Positions 1 to 7,930 of a DNA stretch of 64,000 bases are shown piece after piece. Below the pieces are notes generated by a model that did not search any database, was not told where the DNA came from, and worked only from the letters and a program-made list of their open reading frames with translations. A program made the position numbers and the translations under genes. Origin of the DNA: Photobacterium angustum (GTDB lineage: Bacteria > Pseudomonadota > Gammaproteobacteria > Enterobacterales > Vibrionaceae); the NCBI RefSeq assembly GCF_002954615.1, contig NZ_MSCJ01000003.1, positions 744,001-808,000 on the forward strand, read 5' to 3'. Position 1 is the first letter of the stretch. Each line of letters starts with the position of its first letter.

Positions 1-22
1 AAGTATTCAAAAAGGGTTAGCA

Positions 23-877
23 GTGATGCTGTCAATATTATGGATGATGGGTGCACTTTGCTCGTTTTGTTTAATAGCTATTGGTGCAAGAGAGTTATCT
101 GGTGATATCACCACTGCTCAGTTAATGGCACTGCGTAGTATAATTGGATTAGGCATTATTAGTGCTATTATCTTATATTATCGAGATAAACATTTATTTC
201 AGACGCAACGCTTGCGGTTACACGTATTTCGCAATGTATTCCACTTTGCCGGTCAATATGGCTGGTTATTAGGGTTAACATTATTACCCTTGGCAGAAGT
301 TTTTGCGATTGAGTTTACCGTACCTATTTGGACTGCAATTATTGCCACGTTGTTCTTAAACGAACGCTTTACCTCAAAGCGTTTGTTTTCCTTAGTGCTG
401 GGTTTCATTGGCGTACTTATCATTGTTCAGCCCGGTATTAAAATCATTAATAGTGCTTCGCTAATCGTACTAGGGGCGGCGATGTGTTATGCCGTATCTC
501 ATGCTTCAACTAAATCACTTTCTACTTCAGATAAGCCATTAACTATTCTATTTTTCATGTGTTTAGTACAACTTCCGTTTGGGTTAATACTAGCTTACCA
601 AGGTTGGCAATCACCCAATATCTTTGCGTGGGGTTGGATTGTTTTAGTGTCTGTTTCAGCACTATTAGCCCATTTCTGTATGACCAAAGCAATGCAATCT
701 GCCGATGTAACCTTAGTGGTTATGATGGACTTTTTACGCTTACCTTTAATCGCGATTGTAGGGTTTTATGTTTATGAGGAAGGGATTGATTGGACTCTTT
801 TCTTAGGTGCCAGTTTTATGCTGGTGGGTAATTTAATGAATGTGAGTTCACCTAGAAAAGAAATGGTGAATAGTTAA
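23..877 (+). CDS. DMT superfamily (EamA) transporter, possibly 5'-truncated by the window
   Basis: A very hydrophobic protein with about ten predicted membrane helices arranged as two EamA repeats, the drug/metabolite transporter fold; substrate unknown, likely small-metabolite export across the inner membrane. The first repeat ends near residue 135 with the usual GxxGVxxxxxPG-type stretch (GFIGVLIIVQPG). The GTG at 23 has an AAAGGG six bases upstream, and an ATG follows at 26. However, the frame has no stop back to the window edge, so the gene could begin further upstream. Its stop overlaps the start of the next gene by one base (TAATG), so the two are probably translationally coupled. Family call is firm; the start is not. 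Confidence 0.8.
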   Translation: MMLSILWMMGALCSFCLIAIGARELSGDITTAQLMALRSIIGLGIISAIILYYRDKHLFQTQRLRLHVFRNVFHFAGQYGWLLGLTLLPLAEVFAIEFTVPIWTAIIATLFLNERFTSKRLFSLVLGFIGVLIIVQPGIKIINSASLIVLGAAMCYAVSHASTKSLSTSDKPLTILFFMCLVQLPFGLILAYQGWQSPNIFAWGWIVLVSVSALLAHFCMTKAMQSADVTLVVMMDFLRLPLIAIVGFYVYEEGIDWTLFLGASFMLVGNLMNVSSPRKEMVNS

Positions 878-1464
878 TGTTGTCGTTATTCGCATCATTG
901 GGTTATTACGTATTTCTTATTTTTAGTGGGTTATTATTTCTGATTTTGGCGCCGTCTACATTGGTGTATGCAGATGCTCATAAGATGTTGTTAATGATGA
1001 CAATATGCTCCTGTATCATTCTTTGGTTACTGTTTTTTTATTTTCTCGTAACGAATGATACCTTTAGAGAAATCGCATTTACACGTATAACAAGGAAAGG
1101 AAATAAAATATTCAGTATTGCGCCAGCATTCATTTTCTTTACTATAACACCGCTCTTTATTTACATGTTTTATATAAAAGTGATCCCTAGTGTAATTATT
1201 GCTTTTCCTATCAATATTGCGTATCAAAATGTTGTCATTAAAGATCTTTCACAAGATAGAAGCATGGATTGGTGTATTAAGCCTGAAGAGTTTACACAAT
1301 TTATGAATAATAGTATTTGTGATATTCCCTCTGAAGTCGCGAGTAAATTATCATTGAATGATCGCGTTATTTTAGTGGGGAGAAAAACGGATCTCAGTTT
1401 TGGCTATTATGCGATGGTCGTGACGAAACCTGAATTAGTCACTCCAATTAAGCATCACTTTTAG
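877..1464 (+). CDS. Conserved membrane protein of unknown function
   Basis: About 195 residues with three predicted membrane helices (near residues 5-30, 38-60 and 85-110) and a hydrophilic C-terminal half containing two cysteines (the MDWC and SICDI stretches). I do not recognise the family. The ATG overlaps the stop of the upstream DMT transporter by one base, indicating co-transcription and coupled translation. A role linked to that transporter is possible but is inference only. Confidence 0.6.
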   Translation: MLSLFASLGYYVFLIFSGLLFLILAPSTLVYADAHKMLLMMTICSCIILWLLFFYFLVTNDTFREIAFTRITRKGNKIFSIAPAFIFFTITPLFIYMFYIKVIPSVIIAFPINIAYQNVVIKDLSQDRSMDWCIKPEEFTQFMNNSICDIPSEVASKLSLNDRVILVGRKTDLSFGYYAMVVTKPELVTPIKHHF

Positions 1465-1491
1465 TAGTTTTGATAAGGATAGAGTAAGGCA

Positions 1492-1974
1492 ATGTCATTC
1501 TTACAAAAGTTAAAACGCGATTTGTTGATTGAGCTGAGATCTAAACAGTTATCTGTTCAGGTATTTGGAACGAGTGAAAGGGTGGATTTATCTCCCTATA
1601 TTGCGATTGAAGATACGAAAAATAATGTATTAGCCGTTGGTGATAAAGCAAAATATTTATCAGGTTCAAATATTACAGTGCTTAATCCGTTTGATCATAA
1701 ACGCTCGTTTGTCGGTGATTTTTCTTGCGCAGAAAAGGTGCTGCAATATGCTGTCCGTGAAGTATTAGGTCACAACAAGTTTGTGTTAAGCCCACGTATT
1801 GTGATGCATCAATTGGAAAAAGTAGACGGTGGTCTTACTGATATTGAAGAGCGGGTGTTAAAAGAACTGGCGATGGGAGCTGGAGCAAGGGAGGTCTTAG
1901 TACATCATAACCAGGCTCGCATTAATGCTCAGAAAACCTCTTATGTAGCGTTTAAAAAACAATTGAGCTCGTAG
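1492..1974 (+). CDS. MreB-like fragment protein lacking most of the actin fold
   Basis: A 160-residue protein whose middle and end resemble the N-terminal part of MreB. The stretch LAVGDKAKYLSG matches the MreB VAVGxxAKxMLG segment, EKVLQYAVREV matches EKMLQHFIKQV, SPRIVM matches SPRVLV, and ELAMGAGAREV matches ESAQGAGAREV. It lacks the phosphate-1 loop (DLGTANT), where it has VQVFGTSERV, and it stops just after GAGAREV, before the phosphate-2 loop. It therefore cannot bind ATP or polymerise like MreB. It follows the membrane protein by 27 bases with AAGG upstream, and converges on the AlkD-like gene two bases away. It could be a modulator of MreB or a domesticated remnant; the lack of internal stops argues for selection. 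Confidence 0.65.
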   Translation: MSFLQKLKRDLLIELRSKQLSVQVFGTSERVDLSPYIAIEDTKNNVLAVGDKAKYLSGSNITVLNPFDHKRSFVGDFSCAEKVLQYAVREVLGHNKFVLSPRIVMHQLEKVDGGLTDIEERVLKELAMGAGAREVLVHHNQARINAQKTSYVAFKKQLSS

Positions 1975-1976
1975 TC

Positions 1977-2639
1977 TTACAGTGCCATTAATTTTTGTTG
2001 CGTGGTTTTATCCAGTTTTTCTAGCGCGTAGCGAAAAGCCATTCGTGTCATCGTACTGTGGTGCTGAGTTAAATATTCAATCACAGTTTCAGGTTCGTGT
2101 TTAGACAGTACTTTTAGCATCCAACCGTATCCTTTTTGCACCAAGTAGTGCTCATCATTCTGGAGTAAATTCGCCACGGTTAATGGGAATAAGTCGCTGT
2201 AGTCCTTTTTGTTCATTGGATAAATCAGGATCACTGCCGTAGCGCGGCGAACAGCAAAGTTATCATGGTTTACCCATGGCAAAATTTTAGGAAATAGTGA
2301 TTTATACTTCAGTAGCAATTCACCAAAAGCATGGGTACAAAAATCATCACAATCGTTCCAGTCAGTTACGTAAGTAAATAACCAATGTTGGAAGGTTGTA
2401 AAGGTTTCAGGAGTATATTGCTTCTTCATTTTAAATGCCCAATCGTAAGCAATAATACTACAAGCCCAATCACGCTGTTTTAGCAATGTTTCACACACTG
2501 ATAAAGTTGAATCGATATCTTGGATTTCTAATTGTTTAAAAAGTGCAGCAGAAAGGGCCCGAACCTGACTGGTTTTAATCGCTTTGGCGGGATAGCCTAT
2601 TTCTGAAAGGGCATTTTTAACGGTTGATATGATCGTCAT
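1977..2639 (-). CDS. DNA alkylation repair protein (AlkD-like HEAT-repeat glycosylase)
   Basis: A 220-residue, all-helical protein resembling the AlkD/DNA alkylation repair family, which removes alkylated bases such as N3/N7-methylpurines using stacked HEAT-like repeats. Typical features are the WNDCDDFCTHAFGELL helix near residue 93, the NFAVRRATAVI repeat near 125, and the LVQKGYGWMLK helix near 165. The start has AGGA five bases upstream. It is convergent with the MreB-like gene with almost no spacer, so transcripts overlap. Length matches the short members of the family. The exact base specificity cannot be read from sequence. Confidence 0.8.
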   Translation of the reverse strand: MTIISTVKNALSEIGYPAKAIKTSQVRALSAALFKQLEIQDIDSTLSVCETLLKQRDWACSIIAYDWAFKMKKQYTPETFTTFQHWLFTYVTDWNDCDDFCTHAFGELLLKYKSLFPKILPWVNHDNFAVRRATAVILIYPMNKKDYSDLFPLTVANLLQNDEHYLVQKGYGWMLKVLSKHEPETVIEYLTQHHSTMTRMAFRYALEKLDKTTQQKLMAL

Positions 2640-2675
2640 GGCGTCCTGCTTGTTGGCATTTAATGTAAATCATTT

Positions 2676-3254
2676 TTAAGGATATTGTTGCCAATGGTAT
2701 TCCATTTGATGTGCCACTTGTTCTGCAAGCACTAAGCTGTGTAATTTTGATACGAGGTATAAGCTCATATCTATCCCTGCTGATATACCTCCGGATGTTA
2801 TATATTTTCCATCACAAACCCATCTCTTGTTATCTATGACATTTAGTTCAGGGAAGGTTTCGATTAAAATTGGGATGTCCTCCCAGTGGGTTGTGACAAA
2901 CAAATGGCTAAGCAATTGGGCTTGTGCGAGTAAAAAGACGCCAGTGCAAACAGAAACAACGTGTGTTGCTGTTGTATCAATATGCTTTATCCATGCTAAT
3001 ACTTCTGTTTTATTCATTTCTTCAGTGTGAATACCACCGACAACGATGAGAACATCTATATGCGGGTGATCGTTGAAGCTGTAATGTGGTAGTACTTGGA
3101 AGCCACCTCGTGCTGTCACTGGATCAGACGTTTCAGCAATGAGGAATATATTCCAATCTTTTGCATGTAAGCGCTTAGCGGTACTAAAAACTTCAAAAGG
3201 CCCAGAAAAGTCGAGAACTTCCGCATTCTCGTAAATATAAATACCTATATTCAT
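2676..3254 (-). CDS. DJ-1/PfpI family protein (class I glutamine amidotransferase-like)
   Basis: The fold is shown by MNIGIYIYENAEVLDFSGP at the start, VGGIHT near residue 77, the nucleophile elbow SVCTG near residue 101 and GGISAGIDMSLYLV near 160. The SVCTG/GGISAGID pattern resembles isonitrile hydratase-type and AraC-linked PfpI domains, but no DNA-binding domain is attached. The start at 3254 is preferred because GGAG lies five bases upstream; an ATG five codons earlier overlaps that ribosome site. It lies just upstream of the AlkD-like gene on the same strand (36-base gap), so they may be co-transcribed. Substrate unknown. Confidence 0.8.
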   Translation of the reverse strand: MNIGIYIYENAEVLDFSGPFEVFSTAKRLHAKDWNIFLIAETSDPVTARGGFQVLPHYSFNDHPHIDVLIVVGGIHTEEMNKTEVLAWIKHIDTTATHVVSVCTGVFLLAQAQLLSHLFVTTHWEDIPILIETFPELNVIDNKRWVCDGKYITSGGISAGIDMSLYLVSKLHSLVLAEQVAHQMEYHWQQYP

Positions 3255-3524
3255 TTTTGCTCCATGCATGAATGAACTTAAATGAGAAAGGAACAGATAT
3301 AACGTTTAGTAGGGCTATCATATCGCGCAACATTACTGGAGGTAAGAGAGAAGATTGTGATGAGTGATACATTTTTGAATGTTTTAATAAAGCAATGAAT
3401 GACTCTGTTATTAAGGGGGTATTTGTAAAGAAGTATTGGGGCATATTAATTAGAATAATTAATGAAGTGTTATCATAATCTTAATCATTATTTTTAACAC
3501 TTCATCCGGGGGATAAATCTGTAT

Positions 3525-3842
3525 TTAGTTAGTGACTTGACCAATAAAAATAAATACAGCAATAACCGTTGGCATATAAGCGTATTTGAGAATTTGTTTT
3601 AATTTAAAACTTGTTAAACGAGGTGCAAAGATACTAAATAAAATGCTGACGTTACATAGAATGAAAAGCCCGTAAGTTTTTATGGTAACGTCATGAGTTT
3701 TTAATAACTTAATTTGTGCGAGTATTAATACCACATTAAGAACAATACTAAAGATGCGTGCAATATTAAACTGTGCAGGTTGCATATCATTCGTTGAATT
3801 ATCTTGCTCAGTTCTAGCAATAGTGTCTGCTGGTTGGTTCAT
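3525..3842 (-). CDS. Small inner-membrane protein of unknown function
   Basis: About 105 residues from the start MNQPADTIAR. The first 40 residues are polar (several Gln, Asn and Asp), followed by three predicted membrane helices. A longer in-frame form exists but has no better ribosome site; AGGA lies about 11 bases before the chosen start. No family recognised. It stands alone between the PfpI gene and a long intergenic stretch. Confidence 0.5.
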   Translation of the reverse strand: MNQPADTIARTEQDNSTNDMQPAQFNIARIFSIVLNVVLILAQIKLLKTHDVTIKTYGLFILCNVSILFSIFAPRLTSFKLKQILKYAYMPTVIAVFIFIGQVTN

Positions 3843-4397
3843 GAATGTACATTCCTGAATGATGACGTAAAAAGAGGAAAGCCCAGTAATGGCAGGATAA
3901 TCAGCCATAATATTTCGATATTCTAACTAAAGAGAAAATTTGTGATACCCCTAATCATGGTTAAATTTGCAATATCAGGTTGAAAATTTAATGACTGGTA
4001 CATTGGTTATTCAGAATAATTTTTAAGTTTATCTTTTACGGTGCTTTTTAGTTTGATTATGATGAATTTTAAAATGTTGCATAAAATTAAAACAGGAGGT
4101 GTTTTGATTTCTCATCATAGTTATTCCTCATCAACGTATTCCTTCAATTTTTCTTGTCCTTTTTAGATAAGTTAGTCCTTTGTGTTAGCTCCCTAATTAG
4201 TTTGAATCTATGTTCACGATTTTTCATTGAGAAAACGTGCAGTTAAGCAAGGTTGTTAATGAATTATCTATGATGGAATTTAAAAAAAGATTACCCGTTA
4301 TTTAAAGATGTATTTTAAATAACGGGTATATGGTATTTGAAAACTTTATTTAGTGAATTAAATCAATAAAAAATACTTAATTACACTTATTCTAATA
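3843..4397. other. Long intergenic region, no gene seen apart from the fumC terminator
   Basis: About 555 bases of AT-rich sequence between the small membrane protein and fumC. It should hold the promoter of the membrane protein gene at the left and the fumC terminator at the right. I found no convincing open reading frame, tRNA or known regulatory RNA. Confidence 0.5.
4292..4328 (-). terminator. Terminator-like hairpin after fumC
   Basis: A 15-base perfect inverted repeat (TACCCGTTATTTAAA and its complement) around a short loop. Read on the minus strand it is followed by TCTTTTTTT, which fits a rho-independent terminator for the fagA-fumC operon. Confidence 0.75.
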
Positions 4398-5780
4398 TTA
4401 TTTAGCAATACCGCCTTGGGTTAATTTTGCAGGATCAAGTAATTTTTGCAGCTCTTCACGGCTAAGATCTGTTTCTTCTTCTGCTACATCAATAATTGCA
4501 CGTTGTTCTTTGTAAGCTTTTTTAGCAATTTCAGCTGCTTTCAAATAACCAATAACTGGATTCAGTGCCGTAACCAGAATAGGGTTTTTCGCGAGTGCCG
4601 TTTGTAAGTTATCTTCACGAACGTTAAAGCTTAATATTGCTTTGTTAGCGAGTTGAACTGAAGTGTTTGTGAGTAGCTCAATACTCTGACTAATATTTAG
4701 AGCAATGACGGGAAGCATAACATTCAATTGAAAATTGCCAGATTGACCAGCAATTGTGATTGTCGAATCGTTACCAATCACTTGTGCTGCTACCATGGCT
4801 GCAGATTCAGGAATAACAGGGTTAACTTTACCAGGCATGATAGATGAACCTGGTTGTAAAGCTTGGAGTTCTATTTCTCCTAGTCCTGCAAGTGGGCCAG
4901 AATTCATCCATCGTAGATCGTTGGCGATCTTCATTATTGCTACAGCCGCTGTTTTTAGCTGTCCTGAGAGGCTAACAATCGCATCTTGGCTAGACATGTT
5001 ATAAAAGAAATTGTCACTAGGTTTGAAAGATGATTTCGTTGTCGCAGAGAGATGTTTAGCAAATAAACCAGAAAAGTCCGGTGCTGCATTGATGCCTGTT
5101 CCGACCGCTGTACCGCCTTGTGCTAAGGCTTTTACTTGCGGCAGTGTTTGTTGTATTCCACTTGATGCTGCATCTATTTGATATTTCCAGCCACGGAGCT
5201 CCTGTGCCAACGTGATTGGCATAGCATCCATTAAGTGTGTACGCCCTGTTTTAACTACATTTTCAAGTGTCTGTGCTTTTGACTCAATGGCTTGGCTTAA
5301 ATACTGTAATGCTGGAATAAGTTCTTGTTCAGTAGCAAGCGATGCGCTAATGGCGATAGCGGTTGGAATAACATCATTACTACTTTGCCCCATATTGACG
5401 TGGTCATTTGGGTTCACTATTTCGCCTAGTTTTCGTGATGCCAGTGTTGCAATCACTTCATTGGCATTCATGTTAGAGCTTGTTCCTGATCCCGTTTGGA
5501 ATACATCAACTGGAAATTGTGTTAAATGTTGTCCATCAATGATTTCTTGGCAGGCAGAGATAATTGCATCGGCAATGTCTGTTTCTAATAGTGCTAATTC
5601 GGCATTTGCTTTTGCGGCTGCTTGTTTGATGAATGCTAATGCTTGAATGAATGTCGCTGGCATGGTTAACGCACTGATTGGAAAGTTATCAACAGCTCGT
5701 TGGGTTTGCGCTTGATAGAGTGCTGCTTCAGGTACTTGTACATCACCCATACTGTCTGTTTCTATGCGGTATGTAGTCAT
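4398..5780 (-). CDS. fumC: Class II fumarate hydratase (iron-independent)
   Basis: A full-length (460 aa) class II fumarase, which interconverts fumarate and malate in the TCA cycle without an iron-sulfur cluster. The three superfamily regions are all present: TGSGTSSNMNANEV near residue 95, GRTHLMDAMPITL near 185 and the signature GSSIMPGKVNP near 318. It lies 12 bases after a FagA-like gene whose promoter carries a perfect Fur box, so iron limitation is expected to derepress it. That matches known biology in which FumC replaces Fe-S fumarases when iron is scarce, as in the Pseudomonas aeruginosa fagA-fumC-sodA locus. No sodA is adjacent here. Confidence 0.97.
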   Translation of the reverse strand: MTTYRIETDSMGDVQVPEAALYQAQTQRAVDNFPISALTMPATFIQALAFIKQAAAKANAELALLETDIADAIISACQEIIDGQHLTQFPVDVFQTGSGTSSNMNANEVIATLASRKLGEIVNPNDHVNMGQSSNDVIPTAIAISASLATEQELIPALQYLSQAIESKAQTLENVVKTGRTHLMDAMPITLAQELRGWKYQIDAASSGIQQTLPQVKALAQGGTAVGTGINAAPDFSGLFAKHLSATTKSSFKPSDNFFYNMSSQDAIVSLSGQLKTAAVAIMKIANDLRWMNSGPLAGLGEIELQALQPGSSIMPGKVNPVIPESAAMVAAQVIGNDSTITIAGQSGNFQLNVMLPVIALNISQSIELLTNTSVQLANKAILSFNVREDNLQTALAKNPILVTALNPVIGYLKAAEIAKKAYKEQRAIIDVAEEETDLSREELQKLLDPAKLTQGGIAK

Positions 5781-5791
5781 TAATCTTTCCT

Positions 5792-6175
5792 TTATAGATC
5801 ATTGAGGTATTGGATTTCTTTAAGATCTTTTTGTAGTAATAAAAAGTGTTTATGGCCCGTTCTTGATTGATTGTAATAATGTTTTAGCGCAATTAGAGGC
5901 TCATGGATTTGGTTTAAACAGATCCTACGAAGTATTGGGCATTTTGTTGCGTCATTAATGGTATTCAAAAGGTTGTAAAAGAGGCGGCGAAGAAAAAGTT
6001 CTTCTAATAATGGATTCGCAAAATCAGATTCTTTTCTATACCAAGTCGCGAGGCTTAAACTTGATTGAATGTAATTAGCAACAAGATCATGTTCTAACCC
6101 ATTCTCATTTTGATGAATAAGAAAGAGATCTTCTGCTTTATAAAATGATTGGTATAAAAAAGTGGTTTCAGTCAT
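5792..6175 (-). CDS. FagA-like small protein, first gene of Fur-regulated fumC operon
   Basis: About 127 residues, helical, without signal peptide or membrane segment. Position (immediately before fumC, behind a Fur box) and general pattern (a central W-Y-R stretch, then RRICLNQIHEPLIALKHYY) resemble FagA, the Fur-associated protein of pseudomonads, whose function is unknown. The similarity is from memory and moderate. The start MTETTFL was chosen because longer in-frame starts run through the Fur operator, which ends 27 bases upstream. Only 12 bases separate it from fumC, so they form one operon. Confidence 0.6.
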   Translation of the reverse strand: MTETTFLYQSFYKAEDLFLIHQNENGLEHDLVANYIQSSLSLATWYRKESDFANPLLEELFLRRLFYNLLNTINDATKCPILRRICLNQIHEPLIALKHYYNQSRTGHKHFLLLQKDLKEIQYLNDL

Positions 6176-6201
6176 TATCCGCATCTCGATATAGATCTTA
6201 T

Positions 6202-6216
6202 TGATAATCATTATCA
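6202..6216 (-). promoter_or_regulatory. Fur box upstream of the fagA-like/fumC operon
   Basis: The sequence TGATAATCATTATCA is a perfect 7-1-7 Fur palindrome. It lies about 27 bases upstream of the fagA-like start on the minus strand, the right place to repress that promoter with iron-bound Fur. Confidence 0.9.
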
Positions 6217-6255
6217 TTGATTGTTTTGAAAATTATTTCAAGTTTTTATTGCTAC

Positions 6256-6270
6256 TGATAATTATTATCA
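6256..6270. promoter_or_regulatory. Second Fur box in the divergent region
   Basis: TGATAATTATTATCA is a second perfect 7-1-7 Fur palindrome, 54 bases (centre to centre) from the first and 20 bases before the Zur palindrome. It could add cooperative repression of fagA-fumC, bring the rpmE2 operon partly under iron control, or both. Confidence 0.85.
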
Positions 6271-6290
6271 TCTATGTTGACCTTGATTGT

Positions 6291-6310
6291 TGTTATGTTA
6301 TAACATAACA
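6291..6310 (+). promoter_or_regulatory. Zur box upstream of rpmE2-rpmJ2
   Basis: TGTTATGTTATAACATAACA is a perfect 20-base palindrome of the type bound by Zur in gammaproteobacteria (core GTTATAATATAAC-like). It ends 24 bases before the rpmE2 start. Zur control of the zinc-free L31/L36 paralogues is established in several bacteria, so repression with zinc and expression on zinc starvation is expected. Confidence 0.88.
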
Positions 6311-6334
6311 ATAAAGCAGCAAGGGAGAGTAAAA

Positions 6335-6592
6335 ATGAAAGAAGGTATACATCCAGAATATCGAACGGTGGCATTTCATGACACTGGTGCAGACAAGTAC
6401 ATAATGGTTGGTTCAACAATACAAACGTCAAGAACAGTTGAACTAGATGGAGAAACATATCCTTATGTTACGTTAGATGTTTCTATGCATTCTCACCCGT
6501 TTTACACCGGTAAGCAGAAGATGACTAAACGTGATGGACGTGTTGCTCGATTTAATAAACAGTTTGCGATGACAGGGCTAAAAGGGGAATAA
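6335..6592 (+). CDS. rpmE2: Ribosomal protein bL31 type B (zinc-independent)
   Basis: An 85-residue protein beginning [18 protein letters not shown], typical of type B L31 (YkgM). It lacks the CxxC zinc ligands of the main L31, so it can replace that protein when zinc is scarce and release ribosomal zinc. The ATG follows GGGAGAG. An in-frame start 16 codons earlier would run through the Zur box and is rejected. The rpmJ2 gene follows after two bases, forming a two-gene operon under the Zur palindrome. Confidence 0.95.
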   Translation: MKEGIHPEYRTVAFHDTGADKYIMVGSTIQTSRTVELDGETYPYVTLDVSMHSHPFYTGKQKMTKRDGRVARFNKQFAMTGLKGE

Positions 6593-6594
6593 CA

Positions 6595-6738
6595 ATGCAG
6601 GTATTAAGCTCATTAAAAAGTGCAAAGAAGCGTAGTAAGGATTGCCAAGTAGTTAAACGTCGTGGTCGCCTTTATGTTATTTGTAAATCAAATCCAAGAT
6701 TTAAAGCAGTACAAGGCAAGGTAAAGAAGAAAAAGTAA
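6595..6738 (+). CDS. rpmJ2: Ribosomal protein bL36 type B (zinc-independent)
   Basis: A 47-residue basic protein, [18 protein letters not shown] at its start and [12 protein letters not shown] near its end, very similar to E. coli YkgO. It retains two isolated cysteines but not the zinc-binding CxxC arrangement of type A L36. It starts two bases after the rpmE2 stop, with GGGGA just upstream, so it is co-translated with rpmE2. Expected role: zinc-free L36 paralogue incorporated into the 50S subunit during zinc starvation. Confidence 0.95.
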   Translation: MQVLSSLKSAKKRSKDCQVVKRRGRLYVICKSNPRFKAVQGKVKKKK

Positions 6739-6810
6739 GATAGCAATAGTGAAGGATGAATCCCAACCGGCTAGGTATCATCATCATATTAAAATAATAT
6801 ATTGCATATT

Positions 6811-6840
6811 AAGCCCATTACAAACGTGATGGGCTTTTTG
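6811..6840 (+). terminator. Terminator of rpmE2-rpmJ2
   Basis: AAGCCCAT and ATGGGCTT form an eight-base-pair stem followed by TTTTTG, a clear rho-independent terminator. Confidence 0.85.
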
Positions 6841-6844
6841 TTTA

Positions 6845-7120
6845 TTATCGACGTTGACAACTGGTACACCCGCGACAAGCTTGTCTTGTTGATTTATCTA
6901 ATAATGAACGTTGTACACGACAGTAGGCATTTTTCAATGCTCGGCGGCCTGAAAACCAATCATCAGGCTTTTCCATGATCAAATAACCACCAAAGCGCTT
7001 TACTAACGCTTCACGATTGGCATTGATAAATTGGCTGTCGTAGCTAATCTCAAAGTAATCAAGTGCCTGCTCTATAGCAGTGAAGTCTTTAATGGTTATG
7101 AGAATATCTGGTTTGGTCAT
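6845..7120 (-). CDS. NifW-like small protein with Cys-rich tail
   Basis: About 91 residues. The stretch ALDYFEISYDSQFINANREALVKRFGGYLI resembles the core of NifW (the nitrogenase-stabilising protein pattern FFxVPYDPxxxNxxRLHILxRFxxYL), followed by a segment like the C-terminal helix (ALKNAYCRVQRSL). The protein ends in CRGCTSCQRR, three closely spaced cysteines that could bind metal. No other nif gene is present, so a nitrogen-fixation role is unlikely here; a general protein- or cluster-protecting function is inference. The start MTKPDILI is preferred to a longer one since homology begins right after it. The stop lies just beyond the rpmJ2 terminator, so the genes converge. Confidence 0.6.
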   Translation of the reverse strand: MTKPDILITIKDFTAIEQALDYFEISYDSQFINANREALVKRFGGYLIMEKPDDWFSGRRALKNAYCRVQRSLLDKSTRQACRGCTSCQRR

Positions 7121-7268
7121 GGTGTTGTCTCTATTTATTGAAAGCGCAAGGTAGCACAAAGGTAAGTAAGGTATTTTGATTTTGATCTGTATATTAGGTT
7201 GTTAATAAATTGTTTGTTTTTTAATTGTTTTTAACTATTGTGGAGAGTGAAAAGAAAAGGAGACTGAA

Positions 7269-7910
7269 ATGGAATTATTTACGACCTACCTAACAGAATT
7301 AATAGCCGTTGTTACTATTACGGTTTTAACCATTATTACACCGGGACCTGACTTTCTGATTGTGGTTAGAAATAGTCTCGTTCATTCAACGCGTTCTGGT
7401 ATTCTCACTGCATTAGGTGTTGCTGCTGCGATTTGGGTACATATCTTTTATACCTTAGCAGGGATTGGCGTATTGCTTTCTCAATCTATTGTTCTCTTTT
7501 CTATTGTTAAATACCTTGGTGCGGCCTATCTGCTTTATATTGGTTATAAAAGTCTAAAAAGCACAGCGAAGACAACATTAGAGAATAGTGATCTTAAAAA
7601 GCAGGATGTTAGTGCTATTGCAGCTTTTAAAATGGGTTTTTTAAACAATATGTTAAACCCTAAAGCAACGTTATTCTTCTTGAGTTTATTCACTCAGTTA
7701 GTTAGTGCGTCGACACCTATCGCTATTCAAATTACCTATGGTGCGATTGTGTCATTTACCTGTTTTGTTTGGTTTTCTCTGGTCGCAATTTTCTTAAACC
7801 GCAGTTACATTAAAAATGCTTTCTTATCAGCTCAGCAGTATATTGAAAAAGTCATGGGTGTGGTGTTAATGGCATTAGGCGCGAAGGTTGCTTTATCTAG
7901 CTCTAATTAA
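7269..7910 (+). CDS. LysE/RhtB family amino-acid exporter
   Basis: A 213-residue inner-membrane protein with six predicted helices. The family signature is TIITPGPDFLIVVRNSL near residue 20, followed by a conserved GxxxAxxxxVHIFYTLAGIG segment and LNPKATLFFLSLFTQ near 137. Members export amino acids such as homoserine, threonine, lysine or leucine; the substrate is not readable from sequence. It has AAAGGAGA six bases upstream of ATG and its own terminator, so it is monocistronic. Confidence 0.92.
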   Translation: MELFTTYLTELIAVVTITVLTIITPGPDFLIVVRNSLVHSTRSGILTALGVAAAIWVHIFYTLAGIGVLLSQSIVLFSIVKYLGAAYLLYIGYKSLKSTAKTTLENSDLKKQDVSAIAAFKMGFLNNMLNPKATLFFLSLFTQLVSASTPIAIQITYGAIVSFTCFVWFSLVAIFLNRSYIKNAFLSAQQYIEKVMGVVLMALGAKVALSSSN

Positions 7911-7930
7911 TCTTATGATTTATTGATAGT

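Noticed and set aside
3193..3444. An 83-codon minus-strand frame upstream of the PfpI gene
   Set aside because: It overlaps the PfpI gene start in another frame, has no ribosome site or recognisable protein pattern, and looks like chance.
5212..5646. A 144-codon plus-strand frame inside fumC
   Set aside because: It is antisense to a clearly conserved fumC and its translation has no protein-like pattern.
6845..7120. Nitrogen fixation capacity suggested by the NifW-like protein
   Set aside because: No nitrogenase or other nif gene is present in the window; one small domain is not evidence of the pathway.
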